Of a DNA stretch of 64,000 nucleotides, positions 17,286 through 25,823 are shown piece by piece. The notes under the pieces were generated by a model that worked only from the letters and a program-made list of their open reading frames with translations, had not been told where the DNA came from and made no database searches. The position numbers and the translations under genes are program-made. The DNA lies in the NCBI GenBank assembly GCA_016713175.1, contig JADJPQ010000013.1, positions 62,001 to 126,000 on the forward strand. Direction: 5' to 3'. Position 1 is the stretch's first letter. Each line of letters starts with the position of its first letter. The DNA comes from Planctomycetota bacterium (GTDB taxonomy: Bacteria > Planctomycetota > UBA1135 > UBA2386).

Positions 17286-18647
17286 ATGAACGCGCTGCTC
17301 GCCGCGATCTTGTCCGCCGCCCTCGCCACCTTCGCCGCGGCCCAGACGCCGCCCTGCCCGGCGCCACCGACCGGCTACGACGCGTCGCTCTGGCAGAAGG
17401 CCTGGACCGTGCACCACGCCGCCATCGTCGTCGACACCCACACCGACACCACCAGCCGGATCATCGACGAGGACTTCGACATGGGGCCACGCAGCAAGGA
17501 CGGGCACATGGACCTGCCACGGATAGCCGACGGCGGTCTCGATGCGGCGTTCTATTCGATCTACGTGGCCTCGCGGTTCTACGGCGAGGAAGGGCCACTG
17601 TTCGTGCCGGCAACCAGACCCGGCGGTGATTGGCCGCGGCCCGAACCAACGGGCACCGTCAACGGCAGTGCGCGGCGCGCGCTCGACATGATCGACGGCT
17701 TCTACCGGACCGTCGCCCGCCATCCCGACCGGATGATCGCGTGCTTCTCGGTCGCCGACATCCGCGCGGCCGTCGCCGATCGCCGGCATGCGGCGTTGAT
17801 GGGCATCGAGGGCGGGCACGCGATCGAAGGCGACCTCGGCCTGCTGCGGCAGTTCCACCGCCTCGGCGTGCGCTACATGACGCTCACCCACACCAACCAC
17901 AACGAGTACGCCGACTCCTGCGCCCAGGCGACGCCGCGCTGGGGCGGCCTCAACACGCTCGGGGTCAAGGTCGTCCACGAGATGAACCGTCTGGGCATGC
18001 TGGTCGACGTCAGCCACGTCAGCGATGCGACGTTCGGCGACGTGCTGGCGGTCAGCCGGGCGCCGGTGATCTGTTCGCACAGTTCGATGCGGGCGCTGTG
18101 CCCGCACCCGCGCAACATCACCGATGACATGCTGCGCGCCCTGGCCAAGAACGGCGGCGTGGTGATGATCAACTACAATTGCGGCTTCCTCGACCCGGAG
18201 TACCAGAAGCGTTCCGCCGCCAGCGAGATGACGAAGAAGATCCAGGAGAACGCCGCGCGCGAGAAGTTCGCCGCCGGCAGCCAGGAACTCGAACAAGCGC
18301 TGCGCAAGCTCGACGAACGGTTCCCGGCGCCGCCGCGACCGCCCTTGGCGACGCTGGTCCGCCACGTGCTGCACGCGATCGAGATCGGCGGCATCGATCA
18401 CGTCGGCCTCGGCAGCGACTTCGACGGCGTGCCCTGCGTGCCCGAGGGCATGGACGACGTCACGTTCCTGCCGCGGCTCACCTACGAGCTGCTGCATGCC
18501 GGCCACGACGAGGCCGCGGTGAAGAAGATTCTCGGCGAGAACCTGTTGCGGGTCTTCGCCGCAGTCGAAGCCAGGAGCCGCGAGCTGGCCGGCGAAGCGC
18601 CGTTCCGCAACGACTCGGCCACCGATGCGGCGCCGCGAGCGCGCTGA
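17286..18647 (+). CDS. Secreted membrane-type dipeptidase (peptidase M19)
   Basis: This encodes 453 residues with a signal peptide ending near AAAQTP. M19 motifs are present: VVDTHTDTT with the first zinc ligands, MGIEGGHAIEGD with the bridging Glu, VDVSHVSD and ICSHSSMRAL with zinc His residues, and GLGSDFDGV with the final Asp. The enzyme hydrolyses dipeptides, commonly including D-amino-acid ones, outside the cytoplasm. The length is slightly longer than typical because of a helical insert before the last third. The stop abuts the convergent gene with no spacing. Confidence 0.92.
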   Translation: MNALLAAILSAALATFAAAQTPPCPAPPTGYDASLWQKAWTVHHAAIVVDTHTDTTSRIIDEDFDMGPRSKDGHMDLPRIADGGLDAAFYSIYVASRFYGEEGPLFVPATRPGGDWPRPEPTGTVNGSARRALDMIDGFYRTVARHPDRMIACFSVADIRAAVADRRHAALMGIEGGHAIEGDLGLLRQFHRLGVRYMTLTHTNHNEYADSCAQATPRWGGLNTLGVKVVHEMNRLGMLVDVSHVSDATFGDVLAVSRAPVICSHSSMRALCPHPRNITDDMLRALAKNGGVVMINYNCGFLDPEYQKRSAASEMTKKIQENAAREKFAAGSQELEQALRKLDERFPAPPRPPLATLVRHVLHAIEIGGIDHVGLGSDFDGVPCVPEGMDDVTFLPRLTYELLHAGHDEAAVKKILGENLLRVFAAVEARSRELAGEAPFRNDSATDAAPRAR

Positions 18648-19916
18648 CTACCGATAGCCGCCGTAGCCCGACGGTCGCTGCTGCATGTCGAGACCGGACG
18701 TGTCCAGCGGTCCACGGGCGTGGAAGCCCATCTCCCGCATCGCCCGCTGTGCGAACTCGGTCAGTTTCTCGAGACTGCCGGGGGTGACCACCGTCGGTGA
18801 CACCAATTGCGCGGTCGGTCGGATCAGATTGCGCGCCGCGAACACCTGATACAGGTACGACCGGTCCTTCGGCGTGCAGGCTTCGCCCATGATCCGCAGC
18901 AGCACCTCCTGCGGGTTCCAGCCGTCGGGCGAACCGACCAGGTTGAGTTCCTTGCGCTGCGGCAGGGCGTGATCGAGGATCGCGCCTTCCAGGATCGACG
19001 ACAGGTGCACGGCGGCGAGGCGATGATCGGAGGCCGCGACCGCCCGATCATAGGCCCGCACATCCAACGCCATCAGCGCGCGCAGCCTCGGGTCGCGGAT
19101 CTGCCGGACGTCGACCAGCGGTGGCGGCGCGTCGAGCGGCGCGCTCGGATCGGCATCGAGTCTGGCAAAGCCGGCGCCGAGGCTTGGACCTTGGTCATGA
19201 CCATGTATGGCGTAGTCCGCCGCCGCCGGCATCGGCGGATAGTCGCTCGTCGGCATCGCCCCGGACAACCCCGCCTGGCAACGCGTCGGCAGTTCGCCGC
19301 CGGGCGACACCGACTCGTCGAACAGTGCTGCCGTCGCCGCCACCGGATCCTGCGGCCCTTGATCGAGCACGGACATGCCCGGTGACCGCAGCGGGAAGCC
19401 GGTGCCGAGCGGTCCTGAATCGGCGCCAGGCGACAGCGTGTCCGAGCCACGGATGCGTTGGTGCAGGCGTTCGTTCAGCGCCTTCACGCCGTGCGTGACC
19501 ACCGCACTCATCCGCGGCAACGGCAGCTCGATCAACGGCCTCGCCGCCAATTCGATCGCCCAATCGGCGAGCACCTGGCGCTTGCGCTGCAGCCAGTCCT
19601 TCTCCTGCGCCGGCAGCGTGCGGATGGTCTCGACCCGCGCATCGATCGCTTCGACCGCACGACGACACGCTGCAACCAACAACCCCTGGTCGGGTGCGCC
19701 GAGATCGAGATCGACCAGGTCGGGGAACGCCCCCAGGCACCGCTGCAGGTAGTCGCGCAGGCGCCGCAGATCGCCGTACTGAGCCGTCAGGTCCTTGGGC
19801 CCGTCAGTGCCGCGCTGCGACAGTTCCATCCGGTACTGGCCGAGATGGTCCATCGTGAGCTTGGTGGCTTCGAGAAAGCACACCGCGACGACTTTTTTGA
19901 CCTGGAATCGGGCCAT
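18648..19916 (-). CDS. Uncharacterised protein
   Basis: About 422 residues from the ATG at 19916; in-frame ATGs at 19946 and 19853 are alternatives. An AGGGA sits about 12 bases before 19916. There is no signal peptide. The N-terminal 170 residues are strongly helical, the middle (about 180-280) is Pro/Gly/Asp-rich and probably disordered, and the C-terminal 150 residues are helical with AVHLSSILEGAILDHAL, a pattern like HEPN or DUF4145-type proteins. No function is assigned. It is convergent with the dipeptidase gene and divergent from glcD. Confidence 0.7.
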   Translation of the reverse strand: MARFQVKKVVAVCFLEATKLTMDHLGQYRMELSQRGTDGPKDLTAQYGDLRRLRDYLQRCLGAFPDLVDLDLGAPDQGLLVAACRRAVEAIDARVETIRTLPAQEKDWLQRKRQVLADWAIELAARPLIELPLPRMSAVVTHGVKALNERLHQRIRGSDTLSPGADSGPLGTGFPLRSPGMSVLDQGPQDPVAATAALFDESVSPGGELPTRCQAGLSGAMPTSDYPPMPAAADYAIHGHDQGPSLGAGFARLDADPSAPLDAPPPLVDVRQIRDPRLRALMALDVRAYDRAVAASDHRLAAVHLSSILEGAILDHALPQRKELNLVGSPDGWNPQEVLLRIMGEACTPKDRSYLYQVFAARNLIRPTAQLVSPTVVTPGSLEKLTEFAQRAMREMGFHARGPLDTSGLDMQQRPSGYGGYR

Positions 19917-20010
19917 GCGAGATCGAGAGTCCCTGTTTCGGCCCACACTCGGGCTGTCCTTGAGTCCGATCCAGTCGAACCGACGCGCTGGTCACGGTCG
20001 ACCCGCCGGC

Positions 20011-20016
20011 TATGTT
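20011..20016 (+). promoter_or_regulatory. Possible -10 element for a leaderless glcD transcript
   Basis: TATGTT lies 7 bp before the ATG at 20024. That distance would start transcription at or near the start codon. No good -35 is visible. The same arrangement precedes the genes at 27618 and 58723. Confidence 0.3.
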
Positions 20017-20023
20017 CGCGCCG

Positions 20024-21490
20024 ATGCCAGCGCTGGAACGCCGCCTGACCGACCTGCTCGGTGCCGCCCGCGTGATCACCGCGCGCGACGCCTTGCTGGC
20101 GTGGGAGTGCGACGGTTTCACCGTACACCGGGCCTTGCCACGCGCCGTGGTGTTGCCGGAGTCGACGGCGGAAGTGCAGGCCATCGTCCAATTGCTGCAC
20201 GGGGAGAATGTCCCGTTCGTGCCGCGTGGCGCCGGCACCTGCCTGTCCGGCGGGCCAACGCCGAGCGTCCCGGCGGTGGTGATCGAACTGGCGCGGATGA
20301 AGCGTGTGCTGCACGTCTCGCCGGACGATCTGCTGGCCGTCGTACAGCCTGGCGTCGTCAACCTCGACCTGACGCTGGCAGTCCAGCATCTCGGCCTGCA
20401 CTACGCACCCGACCCAAGCAGCCAGTCGGTGTGCACGATCGGCGGCAATCTGGCGGAGAACAGTGGCGGTCCTCACTGCTTCAAGTACGGCATGACCACC
20501 GACCACATGCTCGGCGCAGTCGTCGTGTTGCCGGACGGATCGCTGGCCCGCCTCGGGCAGAACGCTGGGCCGCGCGCACCGCACGCGCTGGACCTGCCGG
20601 GCGTGTTCTGCGGCAGCGAAGGCACGTTCGGCATCGCCACCGAGATCATGGTCAGGCTGTCGCGCGACCAGGAATCGGTGCGCACGCTGCTCGCGGCGTT
20701 CGCCACGATGACTGCGGCCTGCCGCACGGTCGGTGACATCGTCGCCGCCGGGCTGGTGCCAGCGGCGCTGGAGATCCTCGACCAGGCGACGATCCGCGCC
20801 GTCGAGGCGTCGGTCTACCGCGCCGGCTACCCGGAGGATGCGGCCGCCGTGCTGCTGGTCGAGATCGACGGTCCGCGCCAGGTCGTCGACGAAGAGGCCG
20901 CCGAGATCCGCGGGCTGTTTCTTGCCCGCAGCCCGTTGCGCATCGAGGAAGCCTCGACTCCGGCCGAACGCAAACGGCTGTGGAAGGGCCGCAAAGGCGC
21001 ATTCGGCGCGATGGGACGTTTGAACACCGACCTCTACGTTCTCGATGGCGTGGTGCCCCGGACCCGCCTGGTCGAGGCGCTGGACCGGATCCACGCGATC
21101 GCTGAACGCCACGGCGTGCTGCTGACCAACGTGTTCCACGCCGGGGATGGCAACCTGCATCCCAACATCAGCTACGACGGCCGCGATGCCGCGCAGACTG
21201 CCCGCACCGTCGCTGCGGGCCGCGAGATCCTCCAGGTCTGTCTCGATCTCGGCGGCAGCATCACCGGCGAACACGGCATCGGCTCCGAGAAGCTCGATTA
21301 CATGGCGTTGATGTACGACCCGACCGACCTCGAGGTGATGGCCCGCGTCCGCACCGCGTTCAACCCGTCTGGGCTGTGCAACCCCGGCAAGGTGCTGCCG
21401 ACCCGCAATGCCTGCGCGGAGGTCGCGAAGTGGCCGAAGATGGTGGAACGTGTGCTCGACGACCACCAACGGCGGGGCGGCGACCGATGA
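20024..21490 (+). CDS. glcD: FAD-linked oxidase, glycolate/lactate dehydrogenase subunit GlcD-like
   Basis: This encodes 488 residues from ATG 20024; ATG 20012 is also in frame but lies inside a possible -10 box. The FAD_binding_4 domain has PRGAGTCLSGG, SQSVCTIGGNLAENSGGPH and GSEGTFGIATEI. The C-terminal FAD-oxidase half has VFHAGDGNLHPN and GSITGEHGIGSEK, typical of GlcD and D-lactate dehydrogenases. It oxidises a 2-hydroxy acid and passes electrons to the Fe-S subunit GlcF. First gene of a glcDEF operon; its stop overlaps glcE by 4 bp. Confidence 0.93.
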   Translation: MPALERRLTDLLGAARVITARDALLAWECDGFTVHRALPRAVVLPESTAEVQAIVQLLHGENVPFVPRGAGTCLSGGPTPSVPAVVIELARMKRVLHVSPDDLLAVVQPGVVNLDLTLAVQHLGLHYAPDPSSQSVCTIGGNLAENSGGPHCFKYGMTTDHMLGAVVVLPDGSLARLGQNAGPRAPHALDLPGVFCGSEGTFGIATEIMVRLSRDQESVRTLLAAFATMTAACRTVGDIVAAGLVPAALEILDQATIRAVEASVYRAGYPEDAAAVLLVEIDGPRQVVDEEAAEIRGLFLARSPLRIEEASTPAERKRLWKGRKGAFGAMGRLNTDLYVLDGVVPRTRLVEALDRIHAIAERHGVLLTNVFHAGDGNLHPNISYDGRDAAQTARTVAAGREILQVCLDLGGSITGEHGIGSEKLDYMALMYDPTDLEVMARVRTAFNPSGLCNPGKVLPTRNACAEVAKWPKMVERVLDDHQRRGGDR

Positions 21491-22515
21491 CCCAGCGCCC
21501 GACGAGTCGTGCCGAGCTACAGGATCTGCTGCGTTCTCGCCGCCACCCGCGCGTGCGCTTGCTTGGCAGCGGCTCGCGCCCGGCGATGGTGCGTCGGGTA
21601 CCGAGTGACGCGACGTTCGTGTCGCTGGCCGCCATGGACCGGATCGAACGGTTGGAACCCGGCGACCTGACCTGCTCGGTCCAGCCAGGGGTACTGCGCC
21701 ACGAACTCGACCTCGAGCTTCGACGCCACGGCCTCGAACTGCCCTGTGCCGGCACCGGCACCATCGGCGGCCTGTTCGCCGCTGACGACATCGGACCGCT
21801 GGCACCTGGCGCCCCGGCGCCGCGCAACCTGCTGCTCGGTCTCGAAGGCGTGCTCGCCGACGGCACGCCGTTCAAGAGCGGCGCGCGCGTCGTCAAGAGC
21901 GTCGCCGGCTTCGACGTGCACAAGCTGTTCGTCGGCAGCCAGGGGCGCCTGTTCGCCGCGACGCTGTTGCACTTGAAACTGCGGCCGTTGCCGCGCGCGA
22001 GTTGCGCGTTCGGCGTGCGGAACCTGTCGCTCGCCGACGCCCTGGCGAAATTCGCCGGCCTGCGGCAGGAGCCGGCTGGCGTCCATCAGGTGACGCTGCT
22101 GCGCGATGCGGCAGGTGCATGCATGCTTGCCGGTCGCCTGGGGGGCCGGGCAAGCCACCTCGCGGCGCTCCGCACGCGCTTTTCGCTGGCCGAGAGCGCC
22201 GATGCCGGGCCCTTGCAACTGCACGCAGAAGCCGGCCACGAACTGATCACCGGCATCGTCTGCTGCAGTCGACTGAACGGTCTGCTCGCCGATCTGCCCG
22301 CCGCCGCCCCGTTCCTGATGCACGGTGGCGGCCGTTTCTGGACCGTGTTGCCGACGCCGCAGGTGGCACCGCTGCTGAGCCGGATGCCCACCCACGACGC
22401 CCATGCCGTCGCCGTCTCAGCCGCCGATTCGCCCGGCACCGCACTCGATCCGGGCGCGGCGACGCTGACGACCGCGATCCGCCACGCGCTGGATCCTCGA
22501 GGAGTGCTGGCATGA
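21487..22515 (+). CDS. glcE: Glycolate oxidase FAD-binding subunit GlcE-like
   Basis: This encodes 342 residues. It is a shorter FAD-binding_4 protein, with VRLLGSGSRP, then GTGTIGGLFAADD and SGARVVKSVAGFDVHKLFVGSQG, the last being the GlcE signature. It is a second FAD-binding subunit of the GlcDEF membrane-associated oxidase. Its start overlaps the glcD stop and its stop overlaps the glcF start, so the three are co-translated. Confidence 0.92.
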   Translation: MTQRPTSRAELQDLLRSRRHPRVRLLGSGSRPAMVRRVPSDATFVSLAAMDRIERLEPGDLTCSVQPGVLRHELDLELRRHGLELPCAGTGTIGGLFAADDIGPLAPGAPAPRNLLLGLEGVLADGTPFKSGARVVKSVAGFDVHKLFVGSQGRLFAATLLHLKLRPLPRASCAFGVRNLSLADALAKFAGLRQEPAGVHQVTLLRDAAGACMLAGRLGGRASHLAALRTRFSLAESADAGPLQLHAEAGHELITGIVCCSRLNGLLADLPAAAPFLMHGGGRFWTVLPTPQVAPLLSRMPTHDAHAVAVSAADSPGTALDPGAATLTTAIRHALDPRGVLA

Positions 22516-23762
22516 CCCACGTCGACCACCAGAGACCATCTGCCGTCGACTTCTACCGGCGCTCGCTCGACTGCGTGCACTGCGGACTCTGCCTGCCAGC
22601 CTGTCCGACCTACCAGGCGCTCGGCGTCGAAGCCGATTCGCCGCGCGGTCGCATCTACCTGATGCGCGCGCTCGCCGAGGGTCGCGTCGACGACCCGCAG
22701 TCGATCCGGCCGTTCCTCGACCGCTGTCTCGACTGCCGGGCCTGCGAAACCGCATGTCCATCCGGTGTCCGCTATGGCGAGATCCTGGAGACCGTCCGCA
22801 CCGATCTCGAGCAAAAGGCCCCGCGGCGCGGCCCTGGCGCCTGGCTGGTCAGGACCCTGCTGACCCACGTCGTCGCCCGCCAGAACCGGCTGCGGCTGCT
22901 GTTCGCGCTGCTCGGCATCGCCGAAGTCCTAGGCCTGCGATGGCTCGCCGAACGGCTGCGCCTGTTGCCCGCCAGCATGCGTGCCGTGGCGCCCAGGATC
23001 CCGCCGCGCGCCGAACGGCGACCGCTGCCAACCGGTGTCCATCGACCGGCGGTTCCCGTGCGCGGCCGCGTCGGCCTGTTCACCGGTTGCGTGATGGAAC
23101 CGCTGTTCGGCCGCGTCAATCGCGCCACGCTGCGGCTGTTGCTGGCGAACGGCTTCGAGGTCGTCGTGCCGGCGGCACAACGGTGCTGCGGCGCCCTGCT
23201 GGTGCACGCCGGGCTTGCCGGCCGGGCCCGGCCGCTGGCAACCGCCAACCTGGACGCCTTCGCCGACGTCGACGTCGTCATCAACAACTCCGCCGGCTGC
23301 GGTTGCGCCCTGAAGGAAACCGGCCATCTGCTCGGCAACGACCGTGCGCAAGCGTTCGCCCGCAAGTGCCGCGACATCAGCGAGTTCCTGGCCGAGGTCG
23401 GACTGACGGCAACCCCGGCGCCGCGCCGCGCCCGCGCCGCCTACGACGACCCATGCCATCTGTGTCACGGCCAGGGCGTCCGCACGCAACCCCGCCAGCT
23501 GCTGGCACAGGTTCCCGGACTGGAACTCGTGCCACACGATCGCCCCGAGGACTGCTGCGGCTCTGCCGGCATCTACAATCTGCTGCAGCCGGCGCTCGCT
23601 GCCGAAATAGGCAACCGCAAGGTCGAAAGCCTGGCCGCGGCAAACGTCGATCTGGTCATCACCGGCAACCCCGGTTGCATGCTGCAGATCGACAGTCACC
23701 TGCGCCGCATCGGCCACCGGGCGACCGTTCGGCATCCGGTGGAACTGCTGCTGCCTCCCTGA
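22512..23762 (+). CDS. glcF: Glycolate oxidase iron-sulfur subunit GlcF-like
   Basis: This encodes 416 residues. Two 4Fe-4S ferredoxin motifs lie near the N-terminus (CVHCGLCLPACP and CLDCRACETACPSG). Two CCG-type cysteine-rich domains follow: one with FTGCVMEP and AQRCCGALLVHAG, another with YDDPCHLCHGQG, PEDCCGSAGIYN and ITGNPGCMLQ. It should carry electrons from GlcD/GlcE to the quinone pool. The start is fixed by the 4-bp overlap with glcE. Confidence 0.94.
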   Translation: MTHVDHQRPSAVDFYRRSLDCVHCGLCLPACPTYQALGVEADSPRGRIYLMRALAEGRVDDPQSIRPFLDRCLDCRACETACPSGVRYGEILETVRTDLEQKAPRRGPGAWLVRTLLTHVVARQNRLRLLFALLGIAEVLGLRWLAERLRLLPASMRAVAPRIPPRAERRPLPTGVHRPAVPVRGRVGLFTGCVMEPLFGRVNRATLRLLLANGFEVVVPAAQRCCGALLVHAGLAGRARPLATANLDAFADVDVVINNSAGCGCALKETGHLLGNDRAQAFARKCRDISEFLAEVGLTATPAPRRARAAYDDPCHLCHGQGVRTQPRQLLAQVPGLELVPHDRPEDCCGSAGIYNLLQPALAAEIGNRKVESLAAANVDLVITGNPGCMLQIDSHLRRIGHRATVRHPVELLLPP

Positions 23763-23764
23763 CC

Positions 23765-24619
23765 ATGAAGTGGATCCCCGTCCTTTCGCTGACCTGCCTG
23801 CTCGGCCTTGGCGGCACCGCCTGGGCGCTGTTGGCCCAGGACGACAGCGGTCTGACCGTCCCGAGCGGCGCTGGCACCGCCGTCGCCACGCCGACCGACC
23901 CGCCCCAGGCCGAACTCGCCGCTGCGCGCCGCGACGGCTCGCTCGCGGCGTTCGATGCCCTGGTTGCGCGCCGACGCCAGGCCACGGCGGAATCCGCCGC
24001 CAACGGCCAGGCCTGGTGCCTGCTGGCGGAAGCCCTGCTCGAACGCGTGTTGCAGCGCAATCAGCTGCGCGGCATGGCGGTCGGTGAGCCCCTGCACACC
24101 ACCCTGCCGCCGGCGTTGGCGCAGGATCTCGACGACGGCCTGGCCGCGATCGCTGCCGCCCGACGCGCCGGCGTCGACAGCGCCGAGTCGTATCGGATCG
24201 AAGCCGGCCTGTTGAGCAACAAGATCACCGGCCTCGGCGCCGCGCTGCAGTTCAATGGCCAGGTGCAGAAGGCGCTGAACACCGCGTTCGCGAAGGCACC
24301 GGAATCGGCGCCGCTGCACGTCGCCCTCGGCTTGCGCAAGTTGCTGGCGCCGAGACTGCTGGGCCACGATCCGGAGAAGGCCCTCGAGCACCTCGAGTTC
24401 GCGGCGAAGAACATGCCCGACGACGAGAGGCCTGGGGTGTTCGCGGCGATGGCGGCGTTCCTGACCCGACGCCGGCAGAAGGCGATCGAATGGCTCGAAC
24501 AGGCGGTCGCGCGCAATCCAGGCAACGTCTTCGCCCGGGTCGTGCTGCAGCGGATCCGCCGCGACGAAGCCGATCCGTTCGGTCGCGACGTCACACCGGC
24601 CGAAGCCGCGGCGAAGTGA
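23765..24619 (+). CDS. Tetratricopeptide-like helical protein, exported or membrane-anchored
   Basis: This encodes 284 residues starting 2 bp after glcF, so it is probably in the same transcript. The N-terminus has a signal/anchor (VLSLTCLLGLGGTAWALLA), then a Pro/Ala-rich linker. The rest is helical with repeats of TPR size, for example ALGLRKLLAPRLLG, EKALEHLEFAAKNMP and KAIEWLEQAVARNPGN. No catalytic residues are seen. It may be an envelope scaffold; a direct role with GlcDEF is suggested only by position. Confidence 0.8.
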   Translation: MKWIPVLSLTCLLGLGGTAWALLAQDDSGLTVPSGAGTAVATPTDPPQAELAAARRDGSLAAFDALVARRRQATAESAANGQAWCLLAEALLERVLQRNQLRGMAVGEPLHTTLPPALAQDLDDGLAAIAAARRAGVDSAESYRIEAGLLSNKITGLGAALQFNGQVQKALNTAFAKAPESAPLHVALGLRKLLAPRLLGHDPEKALEHLEFAAKNMPDDERPGVFAAMAAFLTRRRQKAIEWLEQAVARNPGNVFARVVLQRIRRDEADPFGRDVTPAEAAAK

Positions 24620-24623
24620 CCGC

Positions 24624-24640
24624 CGCCGCGGTCCGCGGCG
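24624..24640. terminator. Bidirectional hairpin between convergent genes
   Basis: CGCCGCGG at 24624-24631 and CCGCGGCG at 24633-24640 form a near-perfect palindrome in the 24-bp gap between the TPR gene and the convergent secreted-protein gene. No T-runs flank it. Position and symmetry suggest a shared terminator. Confidence 0.45.
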
Positions 24641-24643
24641 AAC

Positions 24644-25699
24644 TCAGCCGCCGCCAGCCGGCGCGATGATCGAGCGCACGCCCTGCGTCGCCGACAGCAT
24701 GGTGTTGGATGCCCCCGGATCGAGCACCAGCCACTGCGTGTAGATGTTCATGCCGACGTAGTTGGTGACCGGCGGCAACGCGATCGACATCGTCGCCGAA
24801 CCCGCACCGGCGCCACCGCCGACCGTCGTCGAGAACGCGGTGAAGAACGGATTGGCCAGCAGACTGCAGCCGAACGCGCCGATCACCGGCCCGAGATCCA
24901 GCGGCAATTGACCGAGCGGCGACACGGTGTCGGACTCACCCATGATCCACACACACGACCGCTGTGACGCGGCCTGCGTCAATTGGTGCGTCCAGGTGAT
25001 GCCCGGTGAACCGATCTGCACGACGGCGTGACGCGGCACCACGAAGTTGGACCCGGCACAGCCCGCGCCGTAGTCGATGTTGACTCCGGGTCGCCCGGAG
25101 AATCGCGTCAGCAGTCCCCAAGCCGCCTGATGCTGCCCGCTCGCGGCGTTGGCATTGCCGCCCTGGTAGGCGCGTTCGATCAGGCCGAACGCCGACTGGC
25201 TGCCGCGGAAGTTGTAGGTGAACGGTGCGTTCGCCGGCCGGCCGTTGCCGAAGATCTTGATGTCGATCACGATCGGCCGTTGCCCATCCCAGGTGAACCG
25301 GTTGGTGAACTGCAGGTCGATCGCGACCTGACCGGCGGCGCGCGCCGCCAGGTTGATCGTCCGACGCGGCACGACGATCACCGGCGAGTCCGCGTAGTTC
25401 AAGTTGAACGCGCCGGTCATGCCGCTGCCGAAGCTGTGCGCCATCGACACTTCCATGTCGAGCGCGGCCGTGTTGCTCGTCTGGGTCGCGCCGGCGAAGA
25501 ACTCCGCGCGTTCGAGCCGTACCGGCACGCCGAGGCCGGCCAACAACGGCGGCTGCGCATACCACTGCTGGTAGCGACCGATGCCGCCTGGGAACGGCCG
25601 GTCGAGATCCGCCAACAGCACGTTCGTCGGGATCGTGACGGTCTGCGCAACCGCAACAGCGGCGGTGCACAGCAAAGCCAGCAGGGGGGAAGTTCTCAT
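24644..25699 (-). CDS. Secreted protein with shared C-terminal domain
   Basis: This encodes 351 residues with a signal peptide ending near AVAQT. The N-terminal half is beta-rich (GQVAIDLQFTNRF, PIVIDIKIFG). The C-terminal 130 residues, from GAGCAGS through SPLGQLPLDL and FGCSLL to YTQWLVLDPGASN, closely match the end of the protein at 52053-52832. This domain recurs in several secreted proteins of the window. Function unknown; probably extracellular or on the cell surface. Confidence 0.82.
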   Translation of the reverse strand: MRTSPLLALLCTAAVAVAQTVTIPTNVLLADLDRPFPGGIGRYQQWYAQPPLLAGLGVPVRLERAEFFAGATQTSNTAALDMEVSMAHSFGSGMTGAFNLNYADSPVIVVPRRTINLAARAAGQVAIDLQFTNRFTWDGQRPIVIDIKIFGNGRPANAPFTYNFRGSQSAFGLIERAYQGGNANAASGQHQAAWGLLTRFSGRPGVNIDYGAGCAGSNFVVPRHAVVQIGSPGITWTHQLTQAASQRSCVWIMGESDTVSPLGQLPLDLGPVIGAFGCSLLANPFFTAFSTTVGGGAGAGSATMSIALPPVTNYVGMNIYTQWLVLDPGASNTMLSATQGVRSIIAPAGGG

Positions 25700-25823
25700 G
25701 GACTGGATGCGCCGCGGAGCAAGAAAGTCTACGGTCAGATAGCCGGGCAGCCGGCCGTGGCAACGGTGCCGGGCGCGGTTCAGGTCAGGATCCCCGGTGG
25801 CATGGGGCCGAAACCGTGACGGT

